NCBI GenBank assembly: GCA_016787045.1
Contig: JAEUVA010000002.1
Location: forward strand, 124,001-188,000
DNA from: Chitinophagales bacterium
GTDB taxonomy: Bacteria; Bacteroidota; Bacteroidia; Chitinophagales; LD1
Length of the DNA: 64,000 nt
Reading direction: 5' to 3'
The notes beneath the pieces are model-generated. The model saw nothing but the letters and a program-made list of their open reading frames with translations. It did no database searches and was not told where the DNA came from. The position numbers and the translations under genes are program-made. Below are positions 25,485 to 35,803 of the stretch, one piece after another (the first letter of the stretch is position 1; each line of letters begins with the position of its first letter).

Positions 25485-26678
25485 ATGAACAAGTTCTCAA
25501 CCATCTTCACCAGCGCTTTAGTAGCTCTATCGCTCAACTCTTTTGCCGGTGATTGTCCTGCACTTTCCGGTGAATTTACCATCGGAGCCAGCGAAAACGC
25601 AGATTTCTCTACTATTAACGATGCGGTTAACGCCCTTAAATGTGGTGGCGTAAACGCTCCGGTAACTTTCCTTTTAGAGGACGGTACCTACAAAGAGAGA
25701 GTTGTGATTTCTGACGTGCCCGGTGCCAGCGCATACAACACCGTAAAGTTTGAATCTAAAAGCGGTAACAATACCGAGGTTGTAATTTCTTACAACACTA
25801 CTGATGCTACTTTAGTGTTGAACGGAACTTCGTTCGTAACTTTTGAAAATTTGACCATTGACCACAAAAATGCTACTTATGGTAACTGTGCTCGTATAGA
25901 TGGTAAGACCAACCACATTACTTTTAAGAGTGTAGTATTTGATGGTGTTGAAGCCAACCGCACAGGTACTGCCACTGCTACGGTGTATTTTACTTCTGCT
26001 GCGCCTAAAACCAATGTTTCTTTTGAAGATTGTGAAATCAACAACGGTAGCTTTGGTATCTACAAAGCAGGCATAAGCGGAGAAAACATGGATAGCAAAA
26101 CCAACGTAACCGGTACTTTGTTCTTTAATCAATACGAAGCCGGTTTAGCTTTAACTAACGAAGATGCTCCGGTAATTACAAACAACGTAATCAGCACACT
26201 ATCTAACAATACGGCTTTCAAAGCGGTTGCTTTAGACAATGTAGCAAACAACGTAATCATCAGCAACAACATTATTAACGCCTCTAACGGTTCTTACGGC
26301 TTAGTAATGAATAACTGCGGTGCTCAAGCCACCAACCTTGGTCAAATCAACAACAACTCCATAGCAGTAGGTGGCAACGGTGAAACTTTTGGCGTGTACT
26401 TGACCGGTAATACCGACAACCAAGTGTTGAACTTTAACCGTGTTAAATTGACTATCAGCGGCAATCAAAACAACAATCAGGCATACTACCGCAACACCGG
26501 CTCCGGCAACAACATCAACATGATGAACAACATATTCTATGACCTGAACACCGGTGGTTACACTATAGTAGGAAACACTTACAAAGATTTCTTTAACCAA
26601 CTTCCGGCTCAAAGCAATCCATCTCTTTCGGTATCTGCTAATGGCATTATGATTGAGAAAGTTTCACCTATAAAGTAA
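25485..26678 (+). CDS. Secreted right-handed beta-helix protein
   Basis: The 397-residue product has a signal peptide (about residues 1-21, ending LNSFAG) and then a long run of short Asn/Val/Ile-rich strands (APVITNNVIS, NNVIISNNIIN, NNINMMNNIFYD) typical of parallel beta-helix repeats. No T9SS tail is present. The ATG at 25485 starts a clean signal peptide; a GTG 30 bp upstream would not. Codon use favours AAC and GGT more than its neighbours, which can mean high expression. It is monocistronic with its own promoter, a structured leader and a strong terminator. Function unknown. Confidence 0.8.
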   Translation: MNKFSTIFTSALVALSLNSFAGDCPALSGEFTIGASENADFSTINDAVNALKCGGVNAPVTFLLEDGTYKERVVISDVPGASAYNTVKFESKSGNNTEVVISYNTTDATLVLNGTSFVTFENLTIDHKNATYGNCARIDGKTNHITFKSVVFDGVEANRTGTATATVYFTSAAPKTNVSFEDCEINNGSFGIYKAGISGENMDSKTNVTGTLFFNQYEAGLALTNEDAPVITNNVISTLSNNTAFKAVALDNVANNVIISNNIINASNGSYGLVMNNCGAQATNLGQINNNSIAVGGNGETFGVYLTGNTDNQVLNFNRVKLTISGNQNNNQAYYRNTGSGNNINMMNNIFYDLNTGGYTIVGNTYKDFFNQLPAQSNPSLSVSANGIMIEKVSPIK

Positions 26679-26707
26679 CCCAATAGCTTGTTCGTTACTT
26701 TACTAAG

Positions 26708-26734
26708 CAGCCCCGCATTGCCGGGGCTGTTTTG
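26708..26734 (+). terminator. Strong terminator after the beta-helix gene
   Basis: CAGCCCCG and CGGGGCTG form an 8-bp GC-rich stem with a 6-nt loop, followed by TTTT. The T-run also supplies the TTTG of the next promoter. Confidence 0.85.
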
Positions 26735-26759
26735 CGTTTAAGGGTTTTGTATATGTTTG
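26731..26759 (+). promoter_or_regulatory. Promoter of the first M43 metalloprotease gene
   Basis: TTTG at 26731-26734 and TATGTTTG at 26752-26759 match the Bacteroidota -33 and -7 elements with a 17-bp spacer. The ATG begins 7 bp after the -7 element, so the transcript may be leaderless or nearly so. Confidence 0.5.
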
Positions 26760-26765
26760 CCCAAT

Positions 26766-28928
26766 ATGAAAGCACTTCTTCTCCATTTATTTTTTTTATC
26801 GGCTTTTTTTTCTTGCATAGCTCAATCTGAGCATCGCTGGTGTGGTACCGATGAGCGGTTAAAACAACAGATTGCAGAGCAGCCATCACTTAAAGCCGGT
26901 TACGACTTGTTTCTGAGCCGCTTGGCAGACTTTCAGCAGCAATACAGTAGCAGAGCAGAGGTGCCATACTCTGGTGGTAATCCGTCTGATGCATCGGCAG
27001 TAGTGTATATACCGGTAGTCTTTCATATTGTACATAACGGAGATGCCATTGGTACCGGAGAGAACATTACAGATGCCCAAATTCTTTCCCAAATTGATGC
27101 TTTAAATCGCGATTTTAATGCTCAGGACCCCGATGCTGTCAATATTCCTGCAGCATTTCAATCGCTACAAGCCAACTGCAACATCATTTTTTGCTTGGCG
27201 AAGTTTGACCCTGATGGTAATCCTACCTCGGGCATCATTCGTCATCAGTTAAGCAATGCCACCTGGGATACCGAAACTGATATTGACAATAATCTGAAGC
27301 CCTCCACCATTTGGGATAGAAACCGGTATTTAAATATCTGGAGCATTCGTATGGGTGGCTCATTATCTACCAATGGGGTATTGGCGTATTCCTCCTTTCC
27401 GTTTTTTGGCAATGCTAATGCAGATGGGGTGGTAGCACGGTTTAATACTATAGGTACTACCGGCAGTTTAATGCCCGGCTACAACCGGGGGAAAACTATT
27501 ACGCACGAAGTGGGACATTGGTTAGGGTTGCTGCATACCTGGGGTACCGGTGCCGGATGTGGCGACCAGGGCGATTTTGTGGCCGATACACCCGATCAGG
27601 ATGATGCCAACTTTAGTTGCCCTAATTTTCCGTTGGTTTCTTGCCCTAGCGCAGCGCCTAATGGCGATATGTTTATGAATTACATGGATTATACCAGCGA
27701 TGCCTGCCGAAACATGTTTAGTAAAGGCCAATTGAGCAATATGCTCAGCGTAATCAATGGATTCCGTACTTCGCTAAAAAATGCTGCTACTCAGTGCTAT
27801 TACAATTTAGATGTAGCAGCTAAAAAACTGTTATTGCCTACCGATACAATTTGTTCGCTGAGTTTTCAACCCTCATTTATGCTCAAAAATGAAGGGATAA
27901 CCACGGTTAGTAGTGTTACTGTTTACTATGAAATAGATAACAACGGGGTGCAACTGTTTACATGGAACGGTTCTTTGGCTATGCAAGAAGAAACGAATGT
28001 TTTTTTACCAGTTATCACCTTGCCTGAAGGAAACTATATGCTGTACATTACCATTGCGAACCCTAACGGACAAGCGGATGGGTTAACAACCAATAATGAA
28101 TTGACCAAGAGTTTTTATGTGTACGGAGGTGCTTCTGCTGCCACTGTACCGTTTACCGAAAATTTTGAGAGTGGTTTTCCATCTGCCGGATGGGAAGTAG
28201 TAAACCCGAACAATGATGTAACATGGGGGTTGGATTCGTACAGCGCTTATGGTAACGGTTTCGGCTGTGTTTCTATAGATAATTTTAGCTACGGTGCTAA
28301 TCCAAACAAAAAGAAAGATGCTTTTGTATCTCCTCCCTTTGACTTGTCGGGCACCCAATACCCCGAACTCAAATTTGATGTGGCCTATGCCCGTAGAGAT
28401 AATTCAAAGTTTGATTCACTAAACCTATACTACAGTTTAAATTGTGGCTCAACGTGGACAAAAATTTGGAACCAGCGAGGAACAGAGTTGGCCACAGCGC
28501 CCGATGCTTCTACACTATACTACCCCGGCAATTCTGAATGGAAAACAGTTACGCTGCCATTGGTACAATTAGGCGGATTTAGCCGAGTAAGTTTTAAGTG
28601 GGAGAATGTGACCGGTTGGGGGAATGTATTGTATTTGGATAACATTAACCTGCAAAATAATAGTGCTTTAACTGCTACCAATGTGGTAGTTCCTACTTTT
28701 ACTATTTATCCAAATCCGGCACAAGAAGTTTGTCATTTAGAGTTGCCTGCCCATCATACTTACTCCACTATAGTTGTACTGAATACTCTTGGAGAAGTGG
28801 TGTGTCAGCATTCTATCTACCAACTAAACACAGCCATTTCTACATCAACTTTGCCAAACGGGTTGTACTACATTTGCTTGCAGGGCAAAACGCGAAGCGA
28901 AGTACAAAAAATGATAGTAACACATTAA
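26766..28928 (+). CDS. Secreted M43 (pappalysin-like) zinc metalloprotease with T9SS tail
   Basis: This 720-residue protein has a signal peptide (to about residue 20, AFFSCIAQ) and a metallopeptidase domain with the extended zinc motif HEVGHWLGLLH at residues 247-257 and a downstream Met-turn-like NYMDYTSDAC. Next come a CARDB-like beta domain and a MAM/jelly-roll-like domain (PFTENFESGFPSAGW near residue 465). The end has a T9SS sorting domain (YPNPAQE near residue 650). It is probably exported to the surface to cut proteins. The ATG at 26766 was chosen because the signal peptide follows; the upstream TTG lies in the promoter. A second M43 gene follows 21 bp later. Confidence 0.92.
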   Translation: MKALLLHLFFLSAFFSCIAQSEHRWCGTDERLKQQIAEQPSLKAGYDLFLSRLADFQQQYSSRAEVPYSGGNPSDASAVVYIPVVFHIVHNGDAIGTGENITDAQILSQIDALNRDFNAQDPDAVNIPAAFQSLQANCNIIFCLAKFDPDGNPTSGIIRHQLSNATWDTETDIDNNLKPSTIWDRNRYLNIWSIRMGGSLSTNGVLAYSSFPFFGNANADGVVARFNTIGTTGSLMPGYNRGKTITHEVGHWLGLLHTWGTGAGCGDQGDFVADTPDQDDANFSCPNFPLVSCPSAAPNGDMFMNYMDYTSDACRNMFSKGQLSNMLSVINGFRTSLKNAATQCYYNLDVAAKKLLLPTDTICSLSFQPSFMLKNEGITTVSSVTVYYEIDNNGVQLFTWNGSLAMQEETNVFLPVITLPEGNYMLYITIANPNGQADGLTTNNELTKSFYVYGGASAATVPFTENFESGFPSAGWEVVNPNNDVTWGLDSYSAYGNGFGCVSIDNFSYGANPNKKKDAFVSPPFDLSGTQYPELKFDVAYARRDNSKFDSLNLYYSLNCGSTWTKIWNQRGTELATAPDASTLYYPGNSEWKTVTLPLVQLGGFSRVSFKWENVTGWGNVLYLDNINLQNNSALTATNVVVPTFTIYPNPAQEVCHLELPAHHTYSTIVVLNTLGEVVCQHSIYQLNTAISTSTLPNGLYYICLQGKTRSEVQKMIVTH

Positions 28929-28949
28929 TACCTACCTAAAACATATTGA

Positions 28950-30248
28950 ATGAAAAAGAGTATTCTGTTTCTTACCGCATTGGTGATTTTTAAAATTTCT
29001 ATCGCTCAAGTTCAGCGCTGTGCATCTACAGAAGCTATGCAGGAAATAGCCAAGACAGATGCGCATTATTTTAATCGTGTTAATCATGTTTTTGAGCAAG
29101 CGCAGCAGTATGCTGCTCAAAAATCTGCTAACCGCGATGCGGACGATACGGTTTATCATATTCGGTGTGTTTTTCATGTGGTCTATGCCAGCAATAAACC
29201 CGAAGAAAATATTCCGGACTCAGTTATCTTTTCGCAGATACAAATATTAAACGAAGATTACCGCAGAATGAATGCAGATGCAGTTAAAACTCGCAGCGTT
29301 TTTTTACCTGTTGCGGCAGATACTAAAATTCAGTTTGAACTAGCCACTGAAGACCCTGATGGAAATCCTACTACAGGAATTACCAGGAAAACAGGTAGTG
29401 GTGGCGTTTTAGGGTTTAATCCTTTTCAGGATAACGTAAAGTCCACTACCTCTGGTGGGCAAAACCCATGGCCTACAGATAGGTATTTAAATATTTGGGT
29501 GTGTAACATGTTTTTGGGGGTATTGGGTTATGCTTATCCACCCAGTAACGCTCCCAATTGGCCGGCTAACTCCTCTGTAGATTCTGCCAGACAAGGTGTG
29601 GTGTTACATTACCAATGCGTGGGGCGCAATTTTAGCAATCCTATAGACGCTACCGTTGCCGGTGGCAGGAGCGCAACACATGAAATAGGCCACTATCTTG
29701 GCCTTCGTCACATTTGGGGCGATACTACCGGCTGCAATAAAGTAGATGGTGATGGTATAGCCGATACTCCCAAACATGCCGATGCGCATCAACAAACTTG
29801 TGATACTGCCGACAATAGTTGTGTAGATGCTCCATTTGATTTTCCGGATATGATTGAAAACTACATGGATTATAGTGATGATCGTTGTTTGAATATGTTT
29901 ACCGAAGGGCAAAAAAACCTAATGCGTGCCATGTTGCAAACTTCGCGCAGAGGAATTGCCTACACTACCATAGAAACAGCTATTCCTTCTACCGCTTCAC
30001 ATTTTAGCATGTTCAGTGTATCTCCAAATCCGGCAACTGATTTATTGCGGGTAGAGGTACAGTTGCCAATTGCAGAAACTACTTGTAACTTAGAGATATA
30101 CGATGTTAGCGGAAGACAATTGTTTTCGGATAAGTTCAGCGGCTCTACTACATTTATTCCTGTAAGTAACTTGTGTAACGGCACTTATTTTTTAGGCGCA
30201 AAATCGGCATCCAAGTATCAGATAATTAAGTTTGTGGTTAACCGATAG
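28950..30248 (+). CDS. Secreted M43 zinc metalloprotease with T9SS tail
   Basis: This 432-residue paralogue of the preceding gene has a signal peptide (about residues 1-19, ending KISIAQ), the zinc motif HEIGHYLGLRH at residues 244-254, and NYMDYSDDRC downstream as the Met-turn region. The T9SS sorting domain begins at SVSPNPATD near residue 353 and ends in VVNR. It lacks the CARDB and MAM-like modules of its neighbour. The 21-bp gap suggests one transcript for both. Substrates are unknown. Confidence 0.92.
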   Translation: MKKSILFLTALVIFKISIAQVQRCASTEAMQEIAKTDAHYFNRVNHVFEQAQQYAAQKSANRDADDTVYHIRCVFHVVYASNKPEENIPDSVIFSQIQILNEDYRRMNADAVKTRSVFLPVAADTKIQFELATEDPDGNPTTGITRKTGSGGVLGFNPFQDNVKSTTSGGQNPWPTDRYLNIWVCNMFLGVLGYAYPPSNAPNWPANSSVDSARQGVVLHYQCVGRNFSNPIDATVAGGRSATHEIGHYLGLRHIWGDTTGCNKVDGDGIADTPKHADAHQQTCDTADNSCVDAPFDFPDMIENYMDYSDDRCLNMFTEGQKNLMRAMLQTSRRGIAYTTIETAIPSTASHFSMFSVSPNPATDLLRVEVQLPIAETTCNLEIYDVSGRQLFSDKFSGSTTFIPVSNLCNGTYFLGAKSASKYQIIKFVVNR

Positions 30249-30318
30249 TTAACCTAGTAAGCCAACGTTTTAATTTTTTTTACCAAACGGTGACAAAGAT
30301 TTTGCGTTTCTCTGCATC

Positions 30319-30346
30319 ATACATGCAGCGCATGTGTATATTTTTT
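30319..30346 (+). terminator. Possible terminator after the M43 gene pair
   Basis: ACATGC (30321-30326) and GCATGT (30329-30334) form a 6-bp stem around a short loop, extended by a wobble and an A-T pair, and are followed by ATTTTTTCGTTTT. The stem is weak and the loop tight, so this is tentative. Confidence 0.4.
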
Positions 30347-30408
30347 CGTTTTACTGTGTGTAGCGTTCTTTTTATTTATCCCCTAAGCAAGTACTAAAGC
30401 AGAAATAT

Positions 30409-32997
30409 ATGGCTTACAAGAATTATAAATTTAAAACCCTGCGGGTGTTTGCCAGCGATGAATGGCTGGCAAACCGCAGCCGGGAGTACCGCATGGTGTT
30501 TGACCGTTCAGAAACTACGTATATAAGTGCAGAAATTGCTTTTTACAATAAACTCTTTGATGAGCAGGATTGGGAAACTACACTTACCCTCAAAGCGTAC
30601 TCACATGTAGATGGTAAAAAGAAAGAGCTTTGCTCACAGGACGAAAAACGTAAGATACGCTTAGATGAAAACGTGGTGTACATCAACAAAGGTTGGGGTA
30701 TGGCAACTCCCGGTGTATTTTGGACTAAAGGAGAATACAGCTGGGAGGCATATATTGATGGCGATTTGATAGGCACTAAGCGATTTTATATTGAAGATGT
30801 GGGTCGTGTTACTGCAGATAACAACCCTTTTTTTGATATAGAATCAGTACGTTTTTACACAGGCGATTACAATGCCGTAAATGATGAGAATAAAGTTTAC
30901 CTACGTAAAATCAACCGAAACGAAACGCAATACCTCTACGCAGAATTTAAGTTTCTAAACAAGATAGAAACAGAGTGGAACTGTGAGTTGGTTTTCAACT
31001 GGTATAATGCCTCGGGTATGCTCAAAGCAAGAATTGAGCGGTTTAGAAAAGTAGAGGCAGGCAAAATAGGTGAAACCTTTACTTTTAATGAGGGATGGGG
31101 CAATGACATACCCGGAACATGGAAAGACAGCCGTTATCGGTTAGAAATTGTGTTTATGGACAATGTGATTGCCGTATTACACTTAGAAACCGGTGAAGAA
31201 GACGAAGAGGGTGAAGTGGAAGTAACTACGGTTGCGGGAAATGTGCCTACTGTTACATCTTCATTACCAAATGCACCTGACGAATCGTTGGATGCTAATG
31301 TGAAAAAGTTGGATGAACTGGTGGGCTTAGAGGAGTTAAAAAAGGAAGTCAAAAACCACATTGACTACCTCAATTTTTTGAAGCTTCGGCAAGAAAAGGG
31401 ATTTAAAGATTCAGAACGGATTAATCTGCATTCGGTATTTACCGGAAACCCCGGAACCGGAAAAACCACTGTAGTGAAACTGCTTGGTCAGATTTACAAA
31501 AGTATGGGGCTGCTCAGCAAAGGGCATGTAAAAGAAGTGGATCGCTCACAGTTGATAGGCGAGTACATTGGCCAAACCGCACCAAAAGTGAAAAAGGCAA
31601 TTGAAGAAGCTAAGGGAGGAATTTTGTTTATTGACGAGGCATACTCACTTGCTCGCGAAGCGGACGATTCAAAAGATTTTGGCAAAGAGGCCATAGAAGT
31701 TTTGATTAAAGAAATGAGCGATGGCTCAAAAGATACCGCTGTAATGGTGGCTGGCTATCCGCACGAAATGGAAGTGTTTTTAAAGTCCAATCCGGGACTA
31801 AAATCTCGGTTTGCCAACTACTTTCACTTTGAAGATTATCTGCCCGATGAATTGCACTCCATTGCCTTGCGGTACACGACCCAAAAACATGTGCGGCTTA
31901 CCGAAGAGGCCAACGCCTTTTTGAACGAGCAACTCATGGAGGGTTTCCGCAACCGCGATAAAACCTTTGGCAACGCACGGTATGCCATTTCAATAATGGA
32001 TGAAGCCAAAATGAATCTTGGTTTGCGATTAATGAAGCGCAGCGACCTTCGCGATTTAGACATGGATACTCTTTCTACTATTGAAAGAGAAGATGTAGAA
32101 TTGGTATTTAAACAACGAGGCAAGCGCAAATACAACATTACCATCAACGAGCGCCTGCTGGCCAGCGCAATGGATGAGTTGAACGCATTGGTAGGTATCA
32201 ACAACATCAAAAACGAAGTGGTTGAGTTAGTGAAATTAGTTCGCTTTTACCACGATATTGGCAAAGATGTGTTGAATAAGTTTTCACTGCACACTGTTTT
32301 TCTGGGCAACCCCGGAACCGGCAAAACCACAGTGGCCAGAATTATTGGTAAAATATACAAAGCGCTCGGTTTATTAGAGCGCGGGCACATGATAGAGTTA
32401 GACCGTCAAGGACTGGTTGCCGGATTTGTAGGCCAAACCGCTATTAAAACAGATGAGCGGGTAAAAGAAGCAAAAGGCGGTGTGCTGTTTATTGATGAAG
32501 CATATTCGCTTGGCGAAGGAAATGATTTTGGTCGCGAGGCGATTGAAACCATACTCAAAAGAATGGAAGATAACCGTGGAGAGTTTGCTGTAATTGTTGC
32601 CGGTTATACCGAGCCAATGAATCGCTTCTTAGAATCCAACCCCGGCCTCAAGTCGCGCTTTGACCGCACGTTTATGTTTAATGACTACACCGCAGAGGAA
32701 CTATTTAAAATTGCTATATCTCTATTGCGGGTAGAAAACATGCGTTTAGACAATGAGGCGTATGATTACTTACAAAAGTATATACAATCGCTTTACGACT
32801 ACCGCGATAAGTATTTCGGTAACGGTAGGGAGATACGTAAACTGGTTATAGAAGCAGTACAAAATCAAAACCTGCGGTTGGCCTCTATGGCTAAAGAACA
32901 ACGCACCAAAGAAATGCTGGAAACATTAACGCTGGAGGACCTCAAAGAATTTAAAATTCAGGAAGGTAAGCGAAGTGGTTTAGGGTTTAAATACTAG
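30409..32997 (+). CDS. Tandem CbbX/SpoVK-type AAA ATPase with duplicated N-terminal beta domain
   Basis: This 862-residue protein has two AAA+ modules of the CbbX/SpoVK/EccA type. Walker A motifs GNPGTGKTT are at residues 346-354 and 633-641, and each is followed by a Walker B in LFIDEAYSL and an arginine-finger region with NPGLKSRF. The first 265 residues are two copies of an unrecognised beta-rich domain (about 8-130 and 140-265), both with an ET-Y-AE strand and an N-x-GWG motif. A Glu/acidic linker ([10 protein letters not shown]) joins them to the ATPases. It probably remodels a protein partner held by the N-terminal pair. It is transcribed alone. Confidence 0.85.
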   Translation: MAYKNYKFKTLRVFASDEWLANRSREYRMVFDRSETTYISAEIAFYNKLFDEQDWETTLTLKAYSHVDGKKKELCSQDEKRKIRLDENVVYINKGWGMATPGVFWTKGEYSWEAYIDGDLIGTKRFYIEDVGRVTADNNPFFDIESVRFYTGDYNAVNDENKVYLRKINRNETQYLYAEFKFLNKIETEWNCELVFNWYNASGMLKARIERFRKVEAGKIGETFTFNEGWGNDIPGTWKDSRYRLEIVFMDNVIAVLHLETGEEDEEGEVEVTTVAGNVPTVTSSLPNAPDESLDANVKKLDELVGLEELKKEVKNHIDYLNFLKLRQEKGFKDSERINLHSVFTGNPGTGKTTVVKLLGQIYKSMGLLSKGHVKEVDRSQLIGEYIGQTAPKVKKAIEEAKGGILFIDEAYSLAREADDSKDFGKEAIEVLIKEMSDGSKDTAVMVAGYPHEMEVFLKSNPGLKSRFANYFHFEDYLPDELHSIALRYTTQKHVRLTEEANAFLNEQLMEGFRNRDKTFGNARYAISIMDEAKMNLGLRLMKRSDLRDLDMDTLSTIEREDVELVFKQRGKRKYNITINERLLASAMDELNALVGINNIKNEVVELVKLVRFYHDIGKDVLNKFSLHTVFLGNPGTGKTTVARIIGKIYKALGLLERGHMIELDRQGLVAGFVGQTAIKTDERVKEAKGGVLFIDEAYSLGEGNDFGREAIETILKRMEDNRGEFAVIVAGYTEPMNRFLESNPGLKSRFDRTFMFNDYTAEELFKIAISLLRVENMRLDNEAYDYLQKYIQSLYDYRDKYFGNGREIRKLVIEAVQNQNLRLASMAKEQRTKEMLETLTLEDLKEFKIQEGKRSGLGFKY

Positions 32998-33006
32998 ACC
33001 TAGCTT

Positions 33007-34326
33007 CTATTTAACCCTTTCCGGCTTTTTTAACTTGTAGGTTTCACCATGTTGAGTAAAGTCTAATCCATCACTTTCGTCTTGCACACTCACCCGAAGT
33101 GGAGAGATAAAATCAGTGATTTTGTAAAGTAAGTACGCCCCCCCAAAGGTGTAGATACTCACTATAGCTAATCCTAAAAGGTGATAGAGAAATGTAGAGG
33201 TTTGCCCATAATAAAGCCCTACTTCTTTAGCAAAAACTCCGGTTAGTATCATTCCTACAATTCCCCCCACACCGTGGCAGGGAAAAACATCCAATGTATC
33301 ATCTAAGTTCGATTTGTTTTTGGCGCGAACCGCCAAGTTGCTTATTACAGCAGCAATAAAACCAATAAACAAGGCATGGGGAATGGTCACATAACCTGCA
33401 GCCGGTGTAATAGCTACCAAACCTACCACAGCACCTATGCATGCGCCCATTGCCGAAATCTTTTTACCCCTTACAGCATCAAAAAAAATCCAAGCCATCA
33501 TAGCTGCTGCAGAAGCAACTACTGTAGTGGCAAAAGCTAAAATAGCGGTAGTATTGGCACCCAGCGAAGAACCGGCATTAAAACCAAACCAACCAAACCA
33601 AAGCATTCCGGTACCTAAAATTACATACGGAATATTGGCTGGCTCTACATGCTTGTTATCACCAAAAGTAGTCCGTTGCCCAAGTATTATTGCACCAGCC
33701 AAGGCAGCATAGCCCGCACTCATGTGTACCACTGTACCACCGGCAAAATCTAATACTCCCCACTGACGCAAAAAACCCTCAGGGTGCCAGGTCCAGTGCG
33801 CCAAGGGGGCATAGATGAATAAAGAAAACAGGCAGATAAAAAGCAAGTAGGCATTGAACTTAACCCGCTCTGCAAAACTACCGGTAATAAGTGCAGGAGT
33901 GATAATGGCAAATTTGAGTTGAAACACAGCAAACAACAAGAGAGGAATGGTTGGGGAAAGAGAAGCATGAGTATTTAGATCAACATGATTAAACATTAAG
34001 AAAGTGAAAGGATTGCCAATGATGCCGTAAAAACTTTCGCCAAAGCATAAACTAAAACCCACCACTATATACAAAATTGTTATTACGCCCAGTGCTATGA
34101 AACTTTGGAGCATGGTAGAGATAATGTTCTTCTTGCTTACCATTCCACCATAGAAGAATGATAAGCCGGGCGTCATCAAAAGTACCAAGCCGGCTGCGGT
34201 GAGCATCCAGGCAATATCGGCCGGGTTAGAAGTGGTGTTTTCTAACGCCAAATCGTTAGGAAAAAACAAGCCCACACTGCAGATTAGCGCCAAAAATAGG
34301 AAGGGAGCAAGGAATTTTCTTTTCAT
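33007..34326 (-). CDS. amt: Ammonium transporter
   Basis: The 439-residue inner-membrane protein has a signal-like lead, about eleven membrane helices and the twin-histidine motifs of Amt proteins: GGTVVHMSAG near residue 196 and DVFPCHGVGG near 349. It imports ammonium or ammonia. No glnK regulator is adjacent. A TAAATTTG element is upstream on the same strand (34346-34353). It is convergent with the AAA ATPase gene, 9 bp apart. Confidence 0.95.
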   Translation of the reverse strand: MKRKFLAPFLFLALICSVGLFFPNDLALENTTSNPADIAWMLTAAGLVLLMTPGLSFFYGGMVSKKNIISTMLQSFIALGVITILYIVVGFSLCFGESFYGIIGNPFTFLMFNHVDLNTHASLSPTIPLLLFAVFQLKFAIITPALITGSFAERVKFNAYLLFICLFSLFIYAPLAHWTWHPEGFLRQWGVLDFAGGTVVHMSAGYAALAGAIILGQRTTFGDNKHVEPANIPYVILGTGMLWFGWFGFNAGSSLGANTTAILAFATTVVASAAAMMAWIFFDAVRGKKISAMGACIGAVVGLVAITPAAGYVTIPHALFIGFIAAVISNLAVRAKNKSNLDDTLDVFPCHGVGGIVGMILTGVFAKEVGLYYGQTSTFLYHLLGLAIVSIYTFGGAYLLYKITDFISPLRVSVQDESDGLDFTQHGETYKLKKPERVK

Positions 34327-34345
34327 ACGTGGGAATAATTGCCCG

Positions 34346-34353
34346 CAAATTTA
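34346..34353 (-). promoter_or_regulatory. -7 promoter element of amt
   Basis: The minus strand reads TAAATTTG, matching TAnnTTTG, 19 bp before the amt start codon. No good -33 element is seen. Confidence 0.45.
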
Positions 34354-34478
34354 AGCGATACCTAACGTTAGTACACATAATTCATTCCACAAGCAATAAA
34401 CAATTAAAAAATTATTTAATGAGTAAGAATAAGTGAGTAGTTTTTTTGCTTGACCACTGTTTTTCTATTTTAGCCCCG

Positions 34479-35186
34479 ATGCAGTACAAAAGAGTATTAC
34501 TGAAACTAAGCGGTGAATCGCTGATGGGCAGCAAACAATTTGGCATAGACGCTGATATGGTAATGCAATATGCCGAAGAGATTAAAGCCGCCAGCGATGC
34601 CGGAGTACAAGTGGCTGTAGTGATTGGTGGTGGGAACATTTTTAGAGGCATACAAGCCACCGCCAATGGTATTGACCGTGTACAAGGTGATTACATGGGC
34701 ATGTTGGCAACAGTGATTAACAGCATGGCTCTGCAAAGCGGATTAGAGAAGTTAGGTGTAAACACCCGTTTGCTTACCGCCATTGAAATGAAAGAAATTG
34801 CTGAGCCGTTTATTAAACGCAGGGCAGTACGGCATTTGGAAAAGGGTCGTGTAGTTATTTTTGGTGCTGGCACCGGTAATCCATATTTTACTACAGATAC
34901 AGCAGCAGCACTACGGGCTACTGAGATAGAATGCAATGTGATACTCAAAGGCACACGTGTTGATGGCATTTACGATGCAGACCCCGAAAAGAATGCTGAT
35001 GCCAAACGCTACGACAAGGTTACATTTACTGAAGTACTGGCCAAAAAGCTGAATGTGATGGATTTGACCGCTTTTACACTTTGTCAAGAAAATCATTTGC
35101 CGATTATTGTATTTGATATGAATAAAAAAGGGAACCTCAAGAAAGTACTCAGCGGAGACCCCATAGGAACAGTAGTAACCGATTAA
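34479..35186 (+). CDS. pyrH: UMP kinase
   Basis: It phosphorylates UMP to UDP with ATP. The 235-residue length is typical of the hexameric bacterial enzyme. Visible motifs are KLSGESLMG at residues 8-16, [11 protein letters not shown] near 55 and [13 protein letters not shown] near 132. The ATG at 34479 fits the family start ([12 protein letters not shown]). Ribosome recycling factor follows 22 bp later, the conserved pyrH-frr pairing of bacteria. Confidence 0.96.
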   Translation: MQYKRVLLKLSGESLMGSKQFGIDADMVMQYAEEIKAASDAGVQVAVVIGGGNIFRGIQATANGIDRVQGDYMGMLATVINSMALQSGLEKLGVNTRLLTAIEMKEIAEPFIKRRAVRHLEKGRVVIFGAGTGNPYFTTDTAAALRATEIECNVILKGTRVDGIYDADPEKNADAKRYDKVTFTEVLAKKLNVMDLTAFTLCQENHLPIIVFDMNKKGNLKKVLSGDPIGTVVTD

Positions 35187-35208
35187 ACATTTTAATAATA
35201 TTTAAAAC

Positions 35209-35775
35209 ATGACTGAGCAAGACCTCAAAAAAGTATTAGACGAAGCCCGCGCACAAATGCAAAAGGCAATAGAGCATTTTGAATTTGAACTATCAAAAAT
35301 ACGTGCCGGCAAAGCCAGTGCAGGTATGCTTGACGGTATATTGGTAGAAGCGTACGGTGCAAAATCTCCGCTTATACAAGTGGGCAATGTATCTACACCA
35401 GATGCGCGCACTATATCTATTCAACCCTGGGATCCATCTCTTCTGCAACCTATTGAGAAAGCTATTTTGGCTGCCAATATTGGCATGACTCCGCAAAACG
35501 ATGGCAAAATCATTCGTTTGAACATACCACCACTTACCGAAGAGCGCAGAAAAGAATTGGTTAAGCAAACTAAAGCAGAAGGCGAGCAGTGCCGCATTTC
35601 TATGCGTACATTACGTAAAGATGCTTTAGAAAAAGTGAGAAAGTTGCAAAAGGATGGCTTGCCCGAAGATGTAGCTAAAAATGGCGAGCAGAGTGTACAA
35701 AATATCATTGACGACTTCAACAAAAAAGTAGATAAACACCTAGAAGTAAAAGAGAAAGAGATAATGACTGTATAG
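35209..35775 (+). CDS. frr: Ribosome recycling factor
   Basis: The 188-residue protein splits post-termination ribosomes together with EF-G. It has the family core ELSKIRAGKASAGMLDGI near residue 26, QPWDPSLLQPIEKAI near 66 and the IPPLTEERRKELVKQ helix near 104. It follows pyrH by 22 bp. A convergent DUF2520 gene ends 28 bp downstream. Confidence 0.96.
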   Translation: MTEQDLKKVLDEARAQMQKAIEHFEFELSKIRAGKASAGMLDGILVEAYGAKSPLIQVGNVSTPDARTISIQPWDPSLLQPIEKAILAANIGMTPQNDGKIIRLNIPPLTEERRKELVKQTKAEGEQCRISMRTLRKDALEKVRKLQKDGLPEDVAKNGEQSVQNIIDDFNKKVDKHLEVKEKEIMTV

Positions 35776-35803
35776 CATTATTCTTCTCCTGTTACTTATA
35801 CGG

